This document shows positions 21,607-32,229 of a stretch of DNA of 64,000 bases, piece after piece. The position numbers and the translations under genes are program-made. The stretch's first letter is position 1, and every line of letters begins with the position of its first letter. A model generated the notes under the pieces. That model was given only the letters and a program-made list of their open reading frames with translations, ran no database searches and was not told the DNA's origin. Source of the stretch: Prochlorococcus sp. AG-402-K04 (GTDB lineage Bacteria; Cyanobacteriota; Cyanobacteriia; PCC-6307; Cyanobiaceae); NCBI GenBank assembly GCA_003216895.1, contig QCID01000004.1, positions 39,458-103,457 on the forward strand, read 5' to 3'.

Positions 21607-23045
21607 GTGAAATTTCTTTTGACTTTGACTTAATTGTTGTCGGAGCTGGATATGGAGGTTTTGATGCTGCTAAACATGCCGCAGAGGCTGGCTTGAAAGT
21701 GGCGATTGTCGAATCTAGAGATATGGGTGGAACCTGTGTCAACAGAGGCTGTGTCCCCTCTAAAGCATTATTAGCAGCCAGTGGGAAAGTTCGTGAGCTT
21801 GCAAATGTTCCTCATCTTGCTGAATTCGGTATACATTCAGCTCCGGTTAGATTTGAACGTAAAAAAATTGCCGAACATGCAAAAAACTTAGTTGAGACAA
21901 TTCGAAAAAATCTAACTAAAACATTAGAAAGATCGGGTGTTGAGATACTTAGAGGGGAAGGACGCTTAGAAGGTAATCAAAAGGTCGGTTTAAGAGAAAC
22001 AAATGGAGTTGATAGAATCTTTTCCGCCAGAGATATTATCTTGGCTACAGGCTCAGACCCTTTTGTACCGCCTGGAATTGAAATTGATGGACGAACTGTT
22101 TTTACAAGTGATGAGGCTATTAATCTAGAGTGGTTGCCAAGATGGATTGCAATAATTGGTAGTGGCTATATAGGTTTGGAATTCGCTGATATTTATACAG
22201 CTTTAGGTTGTGAGGTGACCATGATTGAAGCTCTTGATAAAGTAATGCCTACTTTTGATCCTGATATCACGAAAATTGCTTCAAGAAACCTAATTGATAA
22301 AAGAGATATTGAAACTCGAGCTGGAGTGTTCGCTACTAAAGTTAAGCCAGGTTGTCCCGTCGAGGTCGAGCTTACAGATGCAAAGAGTCGAGAAGTAATT
22401 GAGGAGTTGCAAGTTGATGCTGTTTTGGTCGCAACAGGCCGAGTACCTTCGACTAAAAATCTAAATCTACAATCCGTTGGAGTTGAAACAGCGAGAGGTT
22501 TTATTCCAATTGATGATCAGATGAGAGTATTGGTAAATGAAAAACCAATTTCTAATCTATGGGCGGTTGGAGATGTTACGGGTAAGTTGATGTTGGCCCA
22601 TACTGCTGCAGCGCAAGGGAGTATTGCTGTAGAAAACATTTTAGGAAAAGCAATAGAAATTGACTACAGAAGTATTCCTGCAGCGACTTTTACTCACCCT
22701 GAGATAAGTTCCGTTGGACTTTCGGAAGAAGAAGCAAAAGATCAAGCGAAAAACGAAGGCTTTGAACTTGGAATTGTTAGAAGCTATTTTAAAGCTAACT
22801 CTAAGGCCTTGGCTGAATTAGAAAGTGATGGAATTATGAAGTTGATTTTTAATAAAGAGACTGGAGAGGTCCTTGGGGCTCATATTTATGGATTACATGC
22901 GGCTGATCTTATTCAAGAGGTTTCTAATGCAATTTCTAGAAGAAAAAGAGTCAATGACTTAGCAAAAGAAGTTCATACGCATCCAACATTAAGCGAAGTT
23001 GTGGAGGTTGCATATAAACAGGCATCTTTACAAATAAAGAAGTAG
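21603..23045 (+). CDS. lpdA: Dihydrolipoamide dehydrogenase
   Basis: GTG start; GGTCVNRGCVPSKALL redox motif, two nucleotide-binding folds, HTHPTLSEVVEVA. Confidence 0.96.
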   Translation: MSEISFDFDLIVVGAGYGGFDAAKHAAEAGLKVAIVESRDMGGTCVNRGCVPSKALLAASGKVRELANVPHLAEFGIHSAPVRFERKKIAEHAKNLVETIRKNLTKTLERSGVEILRGEGRLEGNQKVGLRETNGVDRIFSARDIILATGSDPFVPPGIEIDGRTVFTSDEAINLEWLPRWIAIIGSGYIGLEFADIYTALGCEVTMIEALDKVMPTFDPDITKIASRNLIDKRDIETRAGVFATKVKPGCPVEVELTDAKSREVIEELQVDAVLVATGRVPSTKNLNLQSVGVETARGFIPIDDQMRVLVNEKPISNLWAVGDVTGKLMLAHTAAAQGSIAVENILGKAIEIDYRSIPAATFTHPEISSVGLSEEEAKDQAKNEGFELGIVRSYFKANSKALAELESDGIMKLIFNKETGEVLGAHIYGLHAADLIQEVSNAISRRKRVNDLAKEVHTHPTLSEVVEVAYKQASLQIKK

Positions 23046-23087
23046 TAAATCAAATTTCATTTTTATAGATCATTAATTATTTAAATC

Positions 23088-23975
23088 ATGCAAATCAGAA
23101 GAAGACCTCCTAACCCAAGTATAAAAGTAGCTAATTTAGAGTATGCAATCCCTCACCCAGATTCAAAACCTAAAAATATTTTGGAGGAAATTGTTTGGGA
23201 AAAACATCTGGAAGTTGAGATTGCAAGAAAAAAGGTTTCTCTTGAAGATTTAAAGAAAAAGATCAAGGATTTACCCAAAACAAAAAATTTTATAGATGCA
23301 TTAAGAAATAGTAATTTAAAACCAGCACTAATCTCAGAAATAAAAAAAGCCAGCCCAAGTAGAGGAATAATTAGAGAGAACTTTGATGCGAGAATGATAG
23401 GTAAAATGTATCAAGATGGAGGTGCTAACTGTATATCAGTCTTAACAGATAAAAAATTTTTTCAAGGTGGTTTTGATGTCTTAGTTGAAGTTAGAAAGGA
23501 GATCACAATCCCAATTCTATGTAAGGATTTTATTCTTTATCCCTATCAACTTTATCAAGCAAGAGCTGCTGGTGCTGATGCTGCACTTTTGATAGCCGCA
23601 ATCTTGACTGATTCTGATTTAAAGTATTTATCTAAGGTCGCTGAACATTTGGGATTGACAATATTAGTAGAGGTTCATGACTCAGAAGAACTTGAAAGAG
23701 TTCTAAATATTAATGTATTTCATTTAATAGGTATTAATAATAGAAATTTAAAGAGTTTTAAAACTGATCTTGAAGTTACAAAGAAGTTGGCTAAGAATTA
23801 TGCTGATCAAATCAAGGGAAATTCTATTACTTTGGTAAGCGAGTCAGGTTTATTTACTCGTGAGGATTTGGATTTAGTAAAGAGTTATGGGGCTGATGCT
23901 GTTTTGGTTGGTGAATCTCTTATGTCACAAGAAGATATATTAGGTGGAGTTAAAAAGTTAATTGGTAAGTTATAA
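23088..23975 (+). CDS. trpC: Indole-3-glycerol phosphate synthase
   Basis: [48 protein letters not shown] motifs. Confidence 0.97.
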   Translation: MQIRRRPPNPSIKVANLEYAIPHPDSKPKNILEEIVWEKHLEVEIARKKVSLEDLKKKIKDLPKTKNFIDALRNSNLKPALISEIKKASPSRGIIRENFDARMIGKMYQDGGANCISVLTDKKFFQGGFDVLVEVRKEITIPILCKDFILYPYQLYQARAAGADAALLIAAILTDSDLKYLSKVAEHLGLTILVEVHDSEELERVLNINVFHLIGINNRNLKSFKTDLEVTKKLAKNYADQIKGNSITLVSESGLFTREDLDLVKSYGADAVLVGESLMSQEDILGGVKKLIGKL

Positions 23976-24008
23976 ATTAAGAAAAAGATCTATACCAATC
24001 TCTTAAAT

Positions 24009-24386
24009 CTATTTAGAAAAAATTTTGTCTACTTTTCCAATGATTAAATCTAATTCAATTAAACCCAACTCTCTACTGTCAGTGCTTGAAAAGGAGTTGT
24101 CTCCTCTTAAATCAAATTTATTTTGATAAATTCTATGAATTCTTTTAATTATTAACTTATTTTTTGTTTTTGGATGAGTGGCAACGACGATATCGCCAAT
24201 CTCTAAGTCAATATTTTTTGGGTTTAACTTTTTATATGTTACTAAATCTCCCTCTTTAAGAGTTCTTTCCATAGAAGTACCGACAACACGTAAATGTTGT
24301 CGGTAACCGATTATTAAAGTAAATAAAGTAAATAAGTCTGGCTTGTGGAAAAGACTTTTGTCAGCTTGCGGTAACCCAGCTATCAC
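24009..24386 (-). CDS. sodX: Nickel-type superoxide dismutase maturation protease
   Basis: Signal-peptidase-like VVGTSMERTLKEGDLV, IKRIHRI, GDNSFSSTDSRELG; overlaps sodN. Confidence 0.88.
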   Translation of the reverse strand: MIAGLPQADKSLFHKPDLFTLFTLIIGYRQHLRVVGTSMERTLKEGDLVTYKKLNPKNIDLEIGDIVVATHPKTKNKLIIKRIHRIYQNKFDLRGDNSFSSTDSRELGLIELDLIIGKVDKIFSK

Positions 24387-24852
24387 TTCTACCTTTTGAA
24401 GACCAAAACATCGAGTGAATTTTTTGTACAGCTGCTAGTAATTCTTCTGCTTTGGTTTGATCAATATTTACCTTGCATGCACTACAAAGCTTTGCTGCTT
24501 TCCAAAAAGTGTCATGAAGATCTGGATATGTAGCTAAGTGTTCAGGCTTGAAGTAATCAGTCCAGAGGATTAGAAGTTCTTTTTTGGCCTTTTGTGATTC
24601 TTCTTCTTTAATCGCAACGAAGCGAGAAAAAGTGTTGTTATAAGCTGAAATGGAAGCTTGATCGTTGCTAGCAGGCGCTAGAGCAATAAGTTTTTTTGTC
24701 ATAGACAAAACTGCCTCTGCGGCAACTCTTGCAGAAGCAGGGTCATATACACCGCAAGGTCCGTCACAGTGAGCGTGAACAGAGTTTGCTGGAAGCTTAT
24801 TAAAGATTGATGTAAGTGTTTCTCTCAACATCTGAAAATAATTTGTGAACAT
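24361..24852 (-). CDS. sodN: Nickel superoxide dismutase
   Basis: Nickel hook HCDGPCGVYDPASAR after a leader peptide (VHA|HCDGPCG). Confidence 0.97.
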   Translation of the reverse strand: MFTNYFQMLRETLTSIFNKLPANSVHAHCDGPCGVYDPASARVAAEAVLSMTKKLIALAPASNDQASISAYNNTFSRFVAIKEEESQKAKKELLILWTDYFKPEHLATYPDLHDTFWKAAKLCSACKVNIDQTKAEELLAAVQKIHSMFWSSKGRSDSWVTAS

Positions 24853-24866
24853 TTTTTTTTACATTA

Positions 24867-24890
24867 ATGGCGTTTGTCAACAAACGCCAT
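24867..24890. other. 10-bp hairpin, 14 nt upstream of sodN start
   Basis: ATGGCGTTTG-TCAA-CAAACGCCAT. Confidence 0.8.
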
Positions 24891-24926
24891 AACTTTTTCT
24901 AGAGCTTTCTGAAAAATTTAAGAAAT

Positions 24927-25571
24927 TCACTTAACACCCAATAATTCCACTTCAAAAGTTAAAACTGAATTAGGGGGGATTGGACCTATCCCTCTGCTGC
25001 CATACCCCAATTCTGATGGAATGACTAATTTTCTTTTACCTCCAACTTTCATTCCTGCGACTCCCTCATCCCAACCCTTTATCACCATCCCTGCCCCTAA
25101 AGAAAATTCAAAAGGACCTCTTCCATAACTGCTGTCAAATTCTTTCCCATCATCGAGAGTGCCCTTGTAATTTACTGAGACACTTGTTCCTGGAGTGGCT
25201 TCTTGACCATCACCTAATACTAATTCAGTAATTTTTAGCCCACTTGAAGTTACTTGAGATTCTCCTATCTGACCTCCTCCGAGAGGAGCGTCGTTTGTAC
25301 TGGTTTTAACTGAAGCCATAGTAAAAAGTGATGGGTTTGGGTCTTCTGGGTCTAATTCAAATGGATTAGTTAAAGACTCGTTGGTTTTTGTGGATTGCCT
25401 TACATTTGCTTGGATTGGTTGGTCAATTTGTAAGGCATTCGTTGGAGTTGGTGAGATGATTTGGCTGATCACTGCAATCATCAAGCAGCTAAGGCAAACA
25501 GAAAAGCTAATTAAGATTTCTCTCACAGCAATATTAAGTAGTCGGAAATATTCTTGCAGATTAATACCCAA
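24927..25571 (-). CDS. FKBP-type peptidyl-prolyl cis-trans isomerase
   Basis: [61 protein letters not shown]. Confidence 0.97.
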   Translation of the reverse strand: MGINLQEYFRLLNIAVREILISFSVCLSCLMIAVISQIISPTPTNALQIDQPIQANVRQSTKTNESLTNPFELDPEDPNPSLFTMASVKTSTNDAPLGGGQIGESQVTSSGLKITELVLGDGQEATPGTSVSVNYKGTLDDGKEFDSSYGRGPFEFSLGAGMVIKGWDEGVAGMKVGGKRKLVIPSELGYGSRGIGPIPPNSVLTFEVELLGVK

Positions 25572-25644
25572 ATTACATTTATTTAAAAGATAACTAACCA
25601 GAGCGTATGAATTTTGTCGGAGTATATTTTATTAAATTGGATTT

Positions 25645-27117
25645 ATGAATAATATCTATTCTCTTTTTATTAAAGCTTTTTCTGGCGGAGCTCTAGCAGG
25701 AATCTCCCTTAGTGAAGGCAATTATTTATTCATGCTTTTAGGAATATCTTTACTTTGGCCTGCAAGTAAAAATCCATGGGGAGGCTTTTGTTGGGGTGCG
25801 ATGGCTATTTTGTGGAGTCATAAGTGGTTGCTATCTTTGCATCCAATTAGTTGGGTAGGAATAAGTTCAAATTTAAGCTTACCTATTACCATTTTTATAT
25901 GGCTTTTTTGTGGAGCCTTTGGAGGTGGTCTGGTTCTTATTTGGTCAGCTTTGAGTGGCTTTTTGGCTCCTGGAAGACCGCAGTTTTCTAAATTAGAAAA
26001 TAAGTTTATTTATGCTGTTTTATTGTCAACAATATGGGGGCTTTCTGAAGAACTACTTTCTAGAGGCCCTTTGTTTTGGATGGGTGTTGGACCAAGTTTA
26101 TTACCACAAGATAGATATTTGGCTGGATTAGCAAGATGGATAGGTGCGGGAGGTTTGGCCTCTATCCATCTTTTAGCTGGATGGTGGATTTGGCAACTTT
26201 CAATTGCATTTCAAGCTAGAAAAAAACTCAAGAAATTGATTTTTCTTGGCCTTGCTTATTTTTCGTTAGCTCATTTAATTGGATTTATCTTGTTGTTGGA
26301 TTCTCCAACTGATTCGGCAGAAAAGGTTGCGATGTGGCAAACAAATATTCCAATAAGACAAAAATTTAGTCAGGAAGAAATAAATGCTTTGCCCTCAAAA
26401 GTAAATAGAGCATTGACTGATGCTATTGAAATGAATGCATCTTTTTTAATTGCTCCAGAGGGAACGTTGCCTCTGGATAGATCAAAGATCGGAGATTTTC
26501 CTATTAAATTTCTCTCTGGAGGTTTCAGAAAAATAAATAGTTCTCTACGAAGCTCACTATTAGTTTTTAATCCAGATGAAGAGTCTTTTTCGGGTGCATT
26601 GGACAAATCTAGATTAGTCCCACTGGGCGAATGGATTCCTGCATTGCCTAGCTTTCTGAAAAATGGTCTTTCTGCAGTAGGTGGAATAGAAAGTGGGAAT
26701 CAATCAAGACTTCTTGAATGGGAGGGCCCCTCTTTTGCGGGTGCTATTTGTTATGAGTTGAGTAATGGTAAAGCTATAGCTAAAGCAGTAAATCAAGGGG
26801 CTAAATGGATTTTAGTGATTGCAAATTTAGATCCCTATCCTATTTCTTTGCAGAGACAATTTTTATCTATTGCTCAATTAAGAAGTATTGAAACATCAAA
26901 AAATTTAATATCTGTCTCTAATACCGGTCCAACATCTTTGATTAAAAGTAATGGAAGAATCGATACCCTTCTTAAACCAAATAAAGAACTTGTTGAAATT
27001 GTTGACCTGGAATTAAATAGTAAGAAAACATTGTATACATTTATTTATGATTTTCCTTTGATTTCAGTAATTCTTATAAGTTTAATAGGCGTTTTGCGAT
27101 TGCATAAGTATGGTTAA
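25645..27117 (+). CDS. lnt: Apolipoprotein N-acyltransferase
   Basis: Multi-TM N-terminus plus carbon-nitrogen hydrolase domain (LIAPEGTLP, FAGAICYE, SVSNTGPTSLI). Confidence 0.92.
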   Translation: MNNIYSLFIKAFSGGALAGISLSEGNYLFMLLGISLLWPASKNPWGGFCWGAMAILWSHKWLLSLHPISWVGISSNLSLPITIFIWLFCGAFGGGLVLIWSALSGFLAPGRPQFSKLENKFIYAVLLSTIWGLSEELLSRGPLFWMGVGPSLLPQDRYLAGLARWIGAGGLASIHLLAGWWIWQLSIAFQARKKLKKLIFLGLAYFSLAHLIGFILLLDSPTDSAEKVAMWQTNIPIRQKFSQEEINALPSKVNRALTDAIEMNASFLIAPEGTLPLDRSKIGDFPIKFLSGGFRKINSSLRSSLLVFNPDEESFSGALDKSRLVPLGEWIPALPSFLKNGLSAVGGIESGNQSRLLEWEGPSFAGAICYELSNGKAIAKAVNQGAKWILVIANLDPYPISLQRQFLSIAQLRSIETSKNLISVSNTGPTSLIKSNGRIDTLLKPNKELVEIVDLELNSKKTLYTFIYDFPLISVILISLIGVLRLHKYG

Positions 27118-27119
27118 TA

Positions 27120-28334
27120 TTAATACTCTTTCGAAATAAGTCCTCCTCCTAATACATAATCACCCTTATAAAATACTGCTGCTTGTCCAGGAGTGATTGA
27201 AAATTGATCTTCTTCAAAATGAATATGACATTTATAACAATAGTTCTCTTTATAACTATCAATAATTGGTATTAGCTTTGCTTTTACTGCTTTACTTCTA
27301 TACCTAATTTGGACCTCAACTTCTATTGGTTGTTTAGGCGCTTCAATTGATACCCAATTTATATCTTTGACAATACACTCTGACTTACCAGAATCTTCTC
27401 TTGGGGCAACAACTACTCTGTTGAAAGAGGCATCAATTTCAACAACATGTAGAGGAACTTTCCATGCAACACCTAATCCCTTTCGTTGTCCTATCGTGAA
27501 ATGCTGTATTCCATTATGGGATCCTATAATTTGTCCGTTCTTAAGGACAATTTCTCCTTCCTTATGGGGTAAAAACTTATCAATAAATGCATTCATTGAT
27601 CCGTAATGTTCAGCAAGGCAAAGGTCTTGGCTTTCTGGTTTTTCGGCAGTTTTTAATGAATGTTTAAAAGCTTCTATTCGTGTTATCTCTTTAGTTAATT
27701 CTCCCAGAGGGAAAATTGTTTTTCCTAAAATTTCTTGAGGAAGATCATATAAAAAATAGCTTTGATCTTTGTTGAGATCTTTACCTCTTAAAAGCTTATG
27801 TCTTTTAATTCCATTACTAGGAAGATCATCTCTGTCAAAAGATTCATTTGCATACCTAATTCTTGCGTAATGACCAGTAGCGATCTTTTCGACTGTTTTA
27901 TTTCCTTTAACCCATTTCAGCATTTCTGAGAATTTGACTGATTTATTACAGCGAGAGCAGGGCAAAGGAGTAATTCCTTCTTCATATCCTTTTACGACAT
28001 TATTAATTATTTCCTTTTGAAAGATTTCTTTTGAATCGACTATGTGATGCTTAATTCCAAGTTGATCACATATTCCTGCAGCATCAATTAATCCATCTGA
28101 GCAGCAAGAACCTTTCCCTTTCATTAGCCACAAAGTTAATCCCACTACATCCCAACCAGCTTCACAGAGGAGAGCAGCCGTTAAGGAGCTATCCACTCCT
28201 CCAGAAAGCCCCACTACAACCGAATGAGTTCCAGAAACTGTTCGCAGTGTTTTTAATGTTTTTGCGATTGTTTCTTCTGAAGTCAAATGATTTAAAACTT
28301 TTTTTGTTTCTCTTGTTTCCACATTCATGGGCAT
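27120..28334 (-). CDS. mnmA: tRNA-specific 2-thiouridylase
   Basis: [20 protein letters not shown]-loop, [29 protein letters not shown]. Confidence 0.97.
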   Translation of the reverse strand: MPMNVETRETKKVLNHLTSEETIAKTLKTLRTVSGTHSVVVGLSGGVDSSLTAALLCEAGWDVVGLTLWLMKGKGSCCSDGLIDAAGICDQLGIKHHIVDSKEIFQKEIINNVVKGYEEGITPLPCSRCNKSVKFSEMLKWVKGNKTVEKIATGHYARIRYANESFDRDDLPSNGIKRHKLLRGKDLNKDQSYFLYDLPQEILGKTIFPLGELTKEITRIEAFKHSLKTAEKPESQDLCLAEHYGSMNAFIDKFLPHKEGEIVLKNGQIIGSHNGIQHFTIGQRKGLGVAWKVPLHVVEIDASFNRVVVAPREDSGKSECIVKDINWVSIEAPKQPIEVEVQIRYRSKAVKAKLIPIIDSYKENYCYKCHIHFEEDQFSITPGQAAVFYKGDYVLGGGLISKEY

Positions 28335-28378
28335 TGATAGTAGCTTCTATTGATAGTGGGTTTGGTTTCTTTTTGATT

Positions 28379-29926
28379 TTGAATTGGCCTCAATCTGATT
28401 CGGAACATTTGATAGTTTCTTCTGAGCAGATGCAAAACATAGAAAAAGAAATGTTTTCTATGGGTATGCCTGTTGAAGCTCTGATGGAAAAAGTAGGGAT
28501 TGGTATCTCTTCATGGATATTAGACAGACAAGGATTGATTGAAAATGGTGCAATCGTTTTAGTAGGTCCAGGTCACAACGGAGGAGATGGCCTTGTTGTG
28601 GCAAGAGAACTTTATATGGCAGGCGTAGATATCTCCATTTGGTGTCCATTCCCATTGAAAAAAGAATTAACACTAAAACATTTTCATTATGCAATTCAGA
28701 TTGGAATTGAAAACTTGGAGCATAAACCTAATTCGAATTCTAATTTGTTATGGATCGAGGCATTATTTGGATTAGGACAATCAAGAACTATTCCTGATGA
28801 AATAGTTCACTTATTGAATTCGAAGAAGGCATTTAGTCCTGATAGATTAATTAGTATTGATGTCCCTGCAGGATTGGACTCAGACAATGGAAATACCATA
28901 TCAAATACATCATGTAAAGCTAGTTCAACACTGTCTTTAGGCCTATTCAAGTCGGGGTTAATTCAAGATTCAGCTATTGATTATGTTGGCAATTTAGAGA
29001 GACTGGATATCGGTATTCCTGATAAAATTTTAGCTGGCTTCCCTGATACCCAGTCTCTAAGGATCTCTTTCTCGGATTTGTCTACTTTTGTTTGGCCTAA
29101 GCCAAGTAAAAGTAAAAGTAAATATCAGAGAGGAAGAGTTCTCGTGATTGCAGGAAGTGAGAAATACAAAGGAGCAGCATCCCTGGCTTTAAATGGAGCT
29201 TTAGCAAGTGGAGCTGGTAGTGTTAGCGCCTTTTTGCCTAATTCAATTTCATCTTATCTTTGGACTACTCACCCTGAAGTCTTATTGCTTGGAGATCTAA
29301 ATACCTTTCAGAATGGTTCTTCAGATTTTTCCAAAGTTTTAAATGAAGTTGATTTAAATAGGTTTGACTCGATTTTGCTAGGACCTGGATTAGGGATTGC
29401 AGAAGACAAAAATTGTTTTGGAACTGTATTGCAGGACTTCAAAGGACTGCTGATTCTTGATGCTGATGCAATAAATCGTCTGTCGATAACTGCTAAAGGT
29501 TGGAATTGGCTAAATGATAGGAAAGGTCCTACCTGGCTTACTCCTCATCTTGATGAATTTAAAAGGCTATTTCCTTTGATTGATTGCTCGAATCCATTGA
29601 AGGCTGGAATTGAAGCTGCAAAAATTTGCAGTGCTTCGGTCTTATTGAAATGTGCTCATAGTGTTATTTCTGACCCAGAAGGAAAAACCTGGCAAATAGG
29701 ACAAGCTAATTCAAGTGTTGCAAGAGCAGGTCTTGGCGATGTTTTGGCTGGTTTTGTCTCAGGGATGGGAGCTTTTGGCCTAGCAAGTAATAAGAGATTG
29801 GATACTGATTTGCTTGCCGCATCAGCATTGATACATGCATATGCTGGTGCAGCTTGCTCAAAAGGGAGCACCGCAAGTGCTATTTGTACTTTTCTTTGTG
29901 AATTAATAAAAAAAGAAAGTTCTTGA
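28379..29926 (+). CDS. nnr: Bifunctional NAD(P)H-hydrate epimerase / ADP-dependent dehydratase
   Basis: VLVGPGHNGGDGLVVARELYMAG epimerase and ILLGPGLGI / ARAGLGDVLAGFVSGM dehydratase motifs. Start uncertain; TTG 28379 used because ORF start 28247 lies antisense within mnmA. Confidence 0.9.
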   Translation: MNWPQSDSEHLIVSSEQMQNIEKEMFSMGMPVEALMEKVGIGISSWILDRQGLIENGAIVLVGPGHNGGDGLVVARELYMAGVDISIWCPFPLKKELTLKHFHYAIQIGIENLEHKPNSNSNLLWIEALFGLGQSRTIPDEIVHLLNSKKAFSPDRLISIDVPAGLDSDNGNTISNTSCKASSTLSLGLFKSGLIQDSAIDYVGNLERLDIGIPDKILAGFPDTQSLRISFSDLSTFVWPKPSKSKSKYQRGRVLVIAGSEKYKGAASLALNGALASGAGSVSAFLPNSISSYLWTTHPEVLLLGDLNTFQNGSSDFSKVLNEVDLNRFDSILLGPGLGIAEDKNCFGTVLQDFKGLLILDADAINRLSITAKGWNWLNDRKGPTWLTPHLDEFKRLFPLIDCSNPLKAGIEAAKICSASVLLKCAHSVISDPEGKTWQIGQANSSVARAGLGDVLAGFVSGMGAFGLASNKRLDTDLLAASALIHAYAGAACSKGSTASAICTFLCELIKKESS

Positions 29927-30084
29927 AATGTTTTCAAACAAACATTTAGGGTGCATTAAAGCGTCAATTTTGTGTCATTTGTTAACTAATTGTCATCAGA
30001 ATCTGAAGCCTTCTTGAAACCCAGGCCCTTTTTGCGATTTATGTAGGAAAGTCTTATCACTTTGAAGTATGGGGTCAAGAAACA

Positions 30085-31026
30085 ATGGTTTCATCTGCAC
30101 CCAAGCCTGCCGAATCACAAAAACGACGCAGCAGTGATCCAATTAGTTGGTACTTGTCTTCCATAGGACGAGTCCCTCTTTTAACGCCTGCGGAAGAAAT
30201 TGAACTAGGTAATCAGGTCCAAACCTTGATGAGTCTTACCGAGGATGGTCAAATCAAAGAAGAGAGCAAAGACTTTAATTCTCATCAAAGAAGATTGATT
30301 CGAATTGGAAGAAGGGCAAAGGAAAGAATGATGAAAGCCAACCTAAGACTGGTTGTCAGCGTTGCAAAAAAATATCAAGGGAAAGGTCTAGAACTTCTTG
30401 ATTTAGTTCAGGAAGGATCTCTTGGATTAGAAAGAGCGGTAGAAAAATTTGATCCTACACGTGGTTATAAGTTTTCTACTTATGCTTTCTGGTGGATAAG
30501 GCAAAGCATGACCAGGGCCATTGCTTGTCAGTCAAGAACAATTAGATTACCTGTTCATTTAAGTGAGAGATTAGCTACTATTAGAAAAGTAAGTTTAGAT
30601 TTGGCACACAAGTTAGGTGCAATGCCTAGCCGTATTGAAATAGCTGAGGCAATGGAAATTGAGGTAGAAGAACTTGATTCGATTTTGAGACAAGCTCTTA
30701 CTACAAGTAGCCTTGATGCTCCAGTTAATGGCGATGAAGGGCGTAGCTTTTTAGGAGATCTAATAGCTGACGGTTCTGGAGAAGAACCACTGGATAAAGT
30801 TGAACAAAAAATTCATCAAGAGCAACTTGGGAGGTGGCTCAGTCATCTAAGCGAACAAGAACAGCACGTTATTAGGCTTCGATTTGGTTTAGAGGGGAAT
30901 GAAAGACATACTCTCGCAGAGATAGGAAGACTTTTACAAGTTTCTCGTGAGAGGGTTAGGCAAGTTGAGTTGAAAGCTTTAAGGAAATTGAGAAACCTCA
31001 CCAGAAAGCTTCCAAGTGGAATTTAA
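30085..31026 (+). CDS. RNA polymerase sigma-70 factor (group 2, RpoD-like)
   Basis: DPISWYLSSIGRVPLLTPAEEIELG, YKFSTYAFWWIRQSMTRAI, C-terminal HTH RERVRQVELKALRKLR. Confidence 0.96.
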   Translation: MVSSAPKPAESQKRRSSDPISWYLSSIGRVPLLTPAEEIELGNQVQTLMSLTEDGQIKEESKDFNSHQRRLIRIGRRAKERMMKANLRLVVSVAKKYQGKGLELLDLVQEGSLGLERAVEKFDPTRGYKFSTYAFWWIRQSMTRAIACQSRTIRLPVHLSERLATIRKVSLDLAHKLGAMPSRIEIAEAMEIEVEELDSILRQALTTSSLDAPVNGDEGRSFLGDLIADGSGEEPLDKVEQKIHQEQLGRWLSHLSEQEQHVIRLRFGLEGNERHTLAEIGRLLQVSRERVRQVELKALRKLRNLTRKLPSGI

Positions 31027-31038
31027 ATTTTTATAACT

Positions 31039-32133
31039 TTAGTTCTCTGCCCAGATGTATTTGGTTAATTCATTTGGGTCAGGTTCTGGGGCATTTAGAG
31101 CAAATTCAACAGCATCATTAACTTCAAGATCAATTTCTTTCTCAACATTTTTTAATTCTTCATCAGAAATTAATCCAGAACTAGTTAAATCATTTTTTAG
31201 CTTTTTAATAGGATCTCTTTTAGACCAGAACTCTTTCTCTTTCTCTGACCTAAGTTCATCTGGATCAGCCAATGAATGCCCTCTGAATCTGTAAGTAAGG
31301 CACTCTATTAAAGTTGGCCCTTCTCCGTTTCTTGCTCGCTCTACGGCTCTTAGGGCGGCACCTCTTACTGCTAAAACGTCCATCCCATCAATTTCCTCTC
31401 CATGCATTCCAAAGGCTGAAGCCTTTCTCCATATTTCAGTCTCACTAGTTGCTCTATCATGGGCCATCCCAATTGCCCATTTGTTATTTTCAACTACAAA
31501 TATGATTGGTAATTTCCATAATTGGGCCATATTTAAACATTCATAAAACTGACCGATATTGCAAGTACCATCTCCAAAAAATGCTGCAGTTACAGAATCA
31601 CTTTGTTCCTTAAGAGCCTCTCTTTTGTATTTGCTGGTGAAAGCTGCCCCAAGAGCAACTGGAATACCTTCACCAATAAATGCATAACCTCCAAGTAGAT
31701 GATGTTCTTTTGAAAATAAATGCATAGATCCACCTCTCCCTTTACTGCAGCCTGTCTCTTTTCCGAATAGCTCGCTCATTACCTCTTTCGCAGGCACTCC
31801 AGCACTCAAAGCATGAACATGATCTCTGTAGGTACTGCAAAACCAGTCGTGTTTGCGTTTCATTGCACCAATAACACCTGTACTTATTGCTTCTTGCCCG
31901 TTGTAAAGATGCACAAACCCAAACATCTTGCCTCTGTAATACATTTCTGCGCATTTATCTTCAAATCGTCTTCCTAAAGTCATATCTTTGAAAAGATTTA
32001 AACCAATTTCTCTATTGATTTGAGCTGGTTTAATGTTGGCAAGATTGCTTAATCTGTCGGCGTGTTCCCTGTGCTGAAGAGGGTCTTTGCCGGTTTTGTC
32101 CTGGTCGTGAGAGATGACTTTGTTCATATTCAC
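31039..32133 (-). CDS. pdhA: Pyruvate dehydrogenase E1 component alpha subunit
   Basis: [29 protein letters not shown]-binding [17 protein letters not shown]...[10 protein letters not shown]. Confidence 0.97.
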   Translation of the reverse strand: MNMNKVISHDQDKTGKDPLQHREHADRLSNLANIKPAQINREIGLNLFKDMTLGRRFEDKCAEMYYRGKMFGFVHLYNGQEAISTGVIGAMKRKHDWFCSTYRDHVHALSAGVPAKEVMSELFGKETGCSKGRGGSMHLFSKEHHLLGGYAFIGEGIPVALGAAFTSKYKREALKEQSDSVTAAFFGDGTCNIGQFYECLNMAQLWKLPIIFVVENNKWAIGMAHDRATSETEIWRKASAFGMHGEEIDGMDVLAVRGAALRAVERARNGEGPTLIECLTYRFRGHSLADPDELRSEKEKEFWSKRDPIKKLKNDLTSSGLISDEELKNVEKEIDLEVNDAVEFALNAPEPDPNELTKYIWAEN

Positions 32134-32229
32134 TTATCAATCCTTTTTAGACTTTAAGCGTCAATGGATGCAAAATGGTTAAAACCCCTTACGATGCCTA
32201 GAGCTTTTTTCTGATTACCTAAGTAGCGA

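Noticed and set aside
28247-28378. N-terminal extension of the nnr ORF
   Set aside because: Antisense to the mnmA start and not family-like; epimerase homology starts later.
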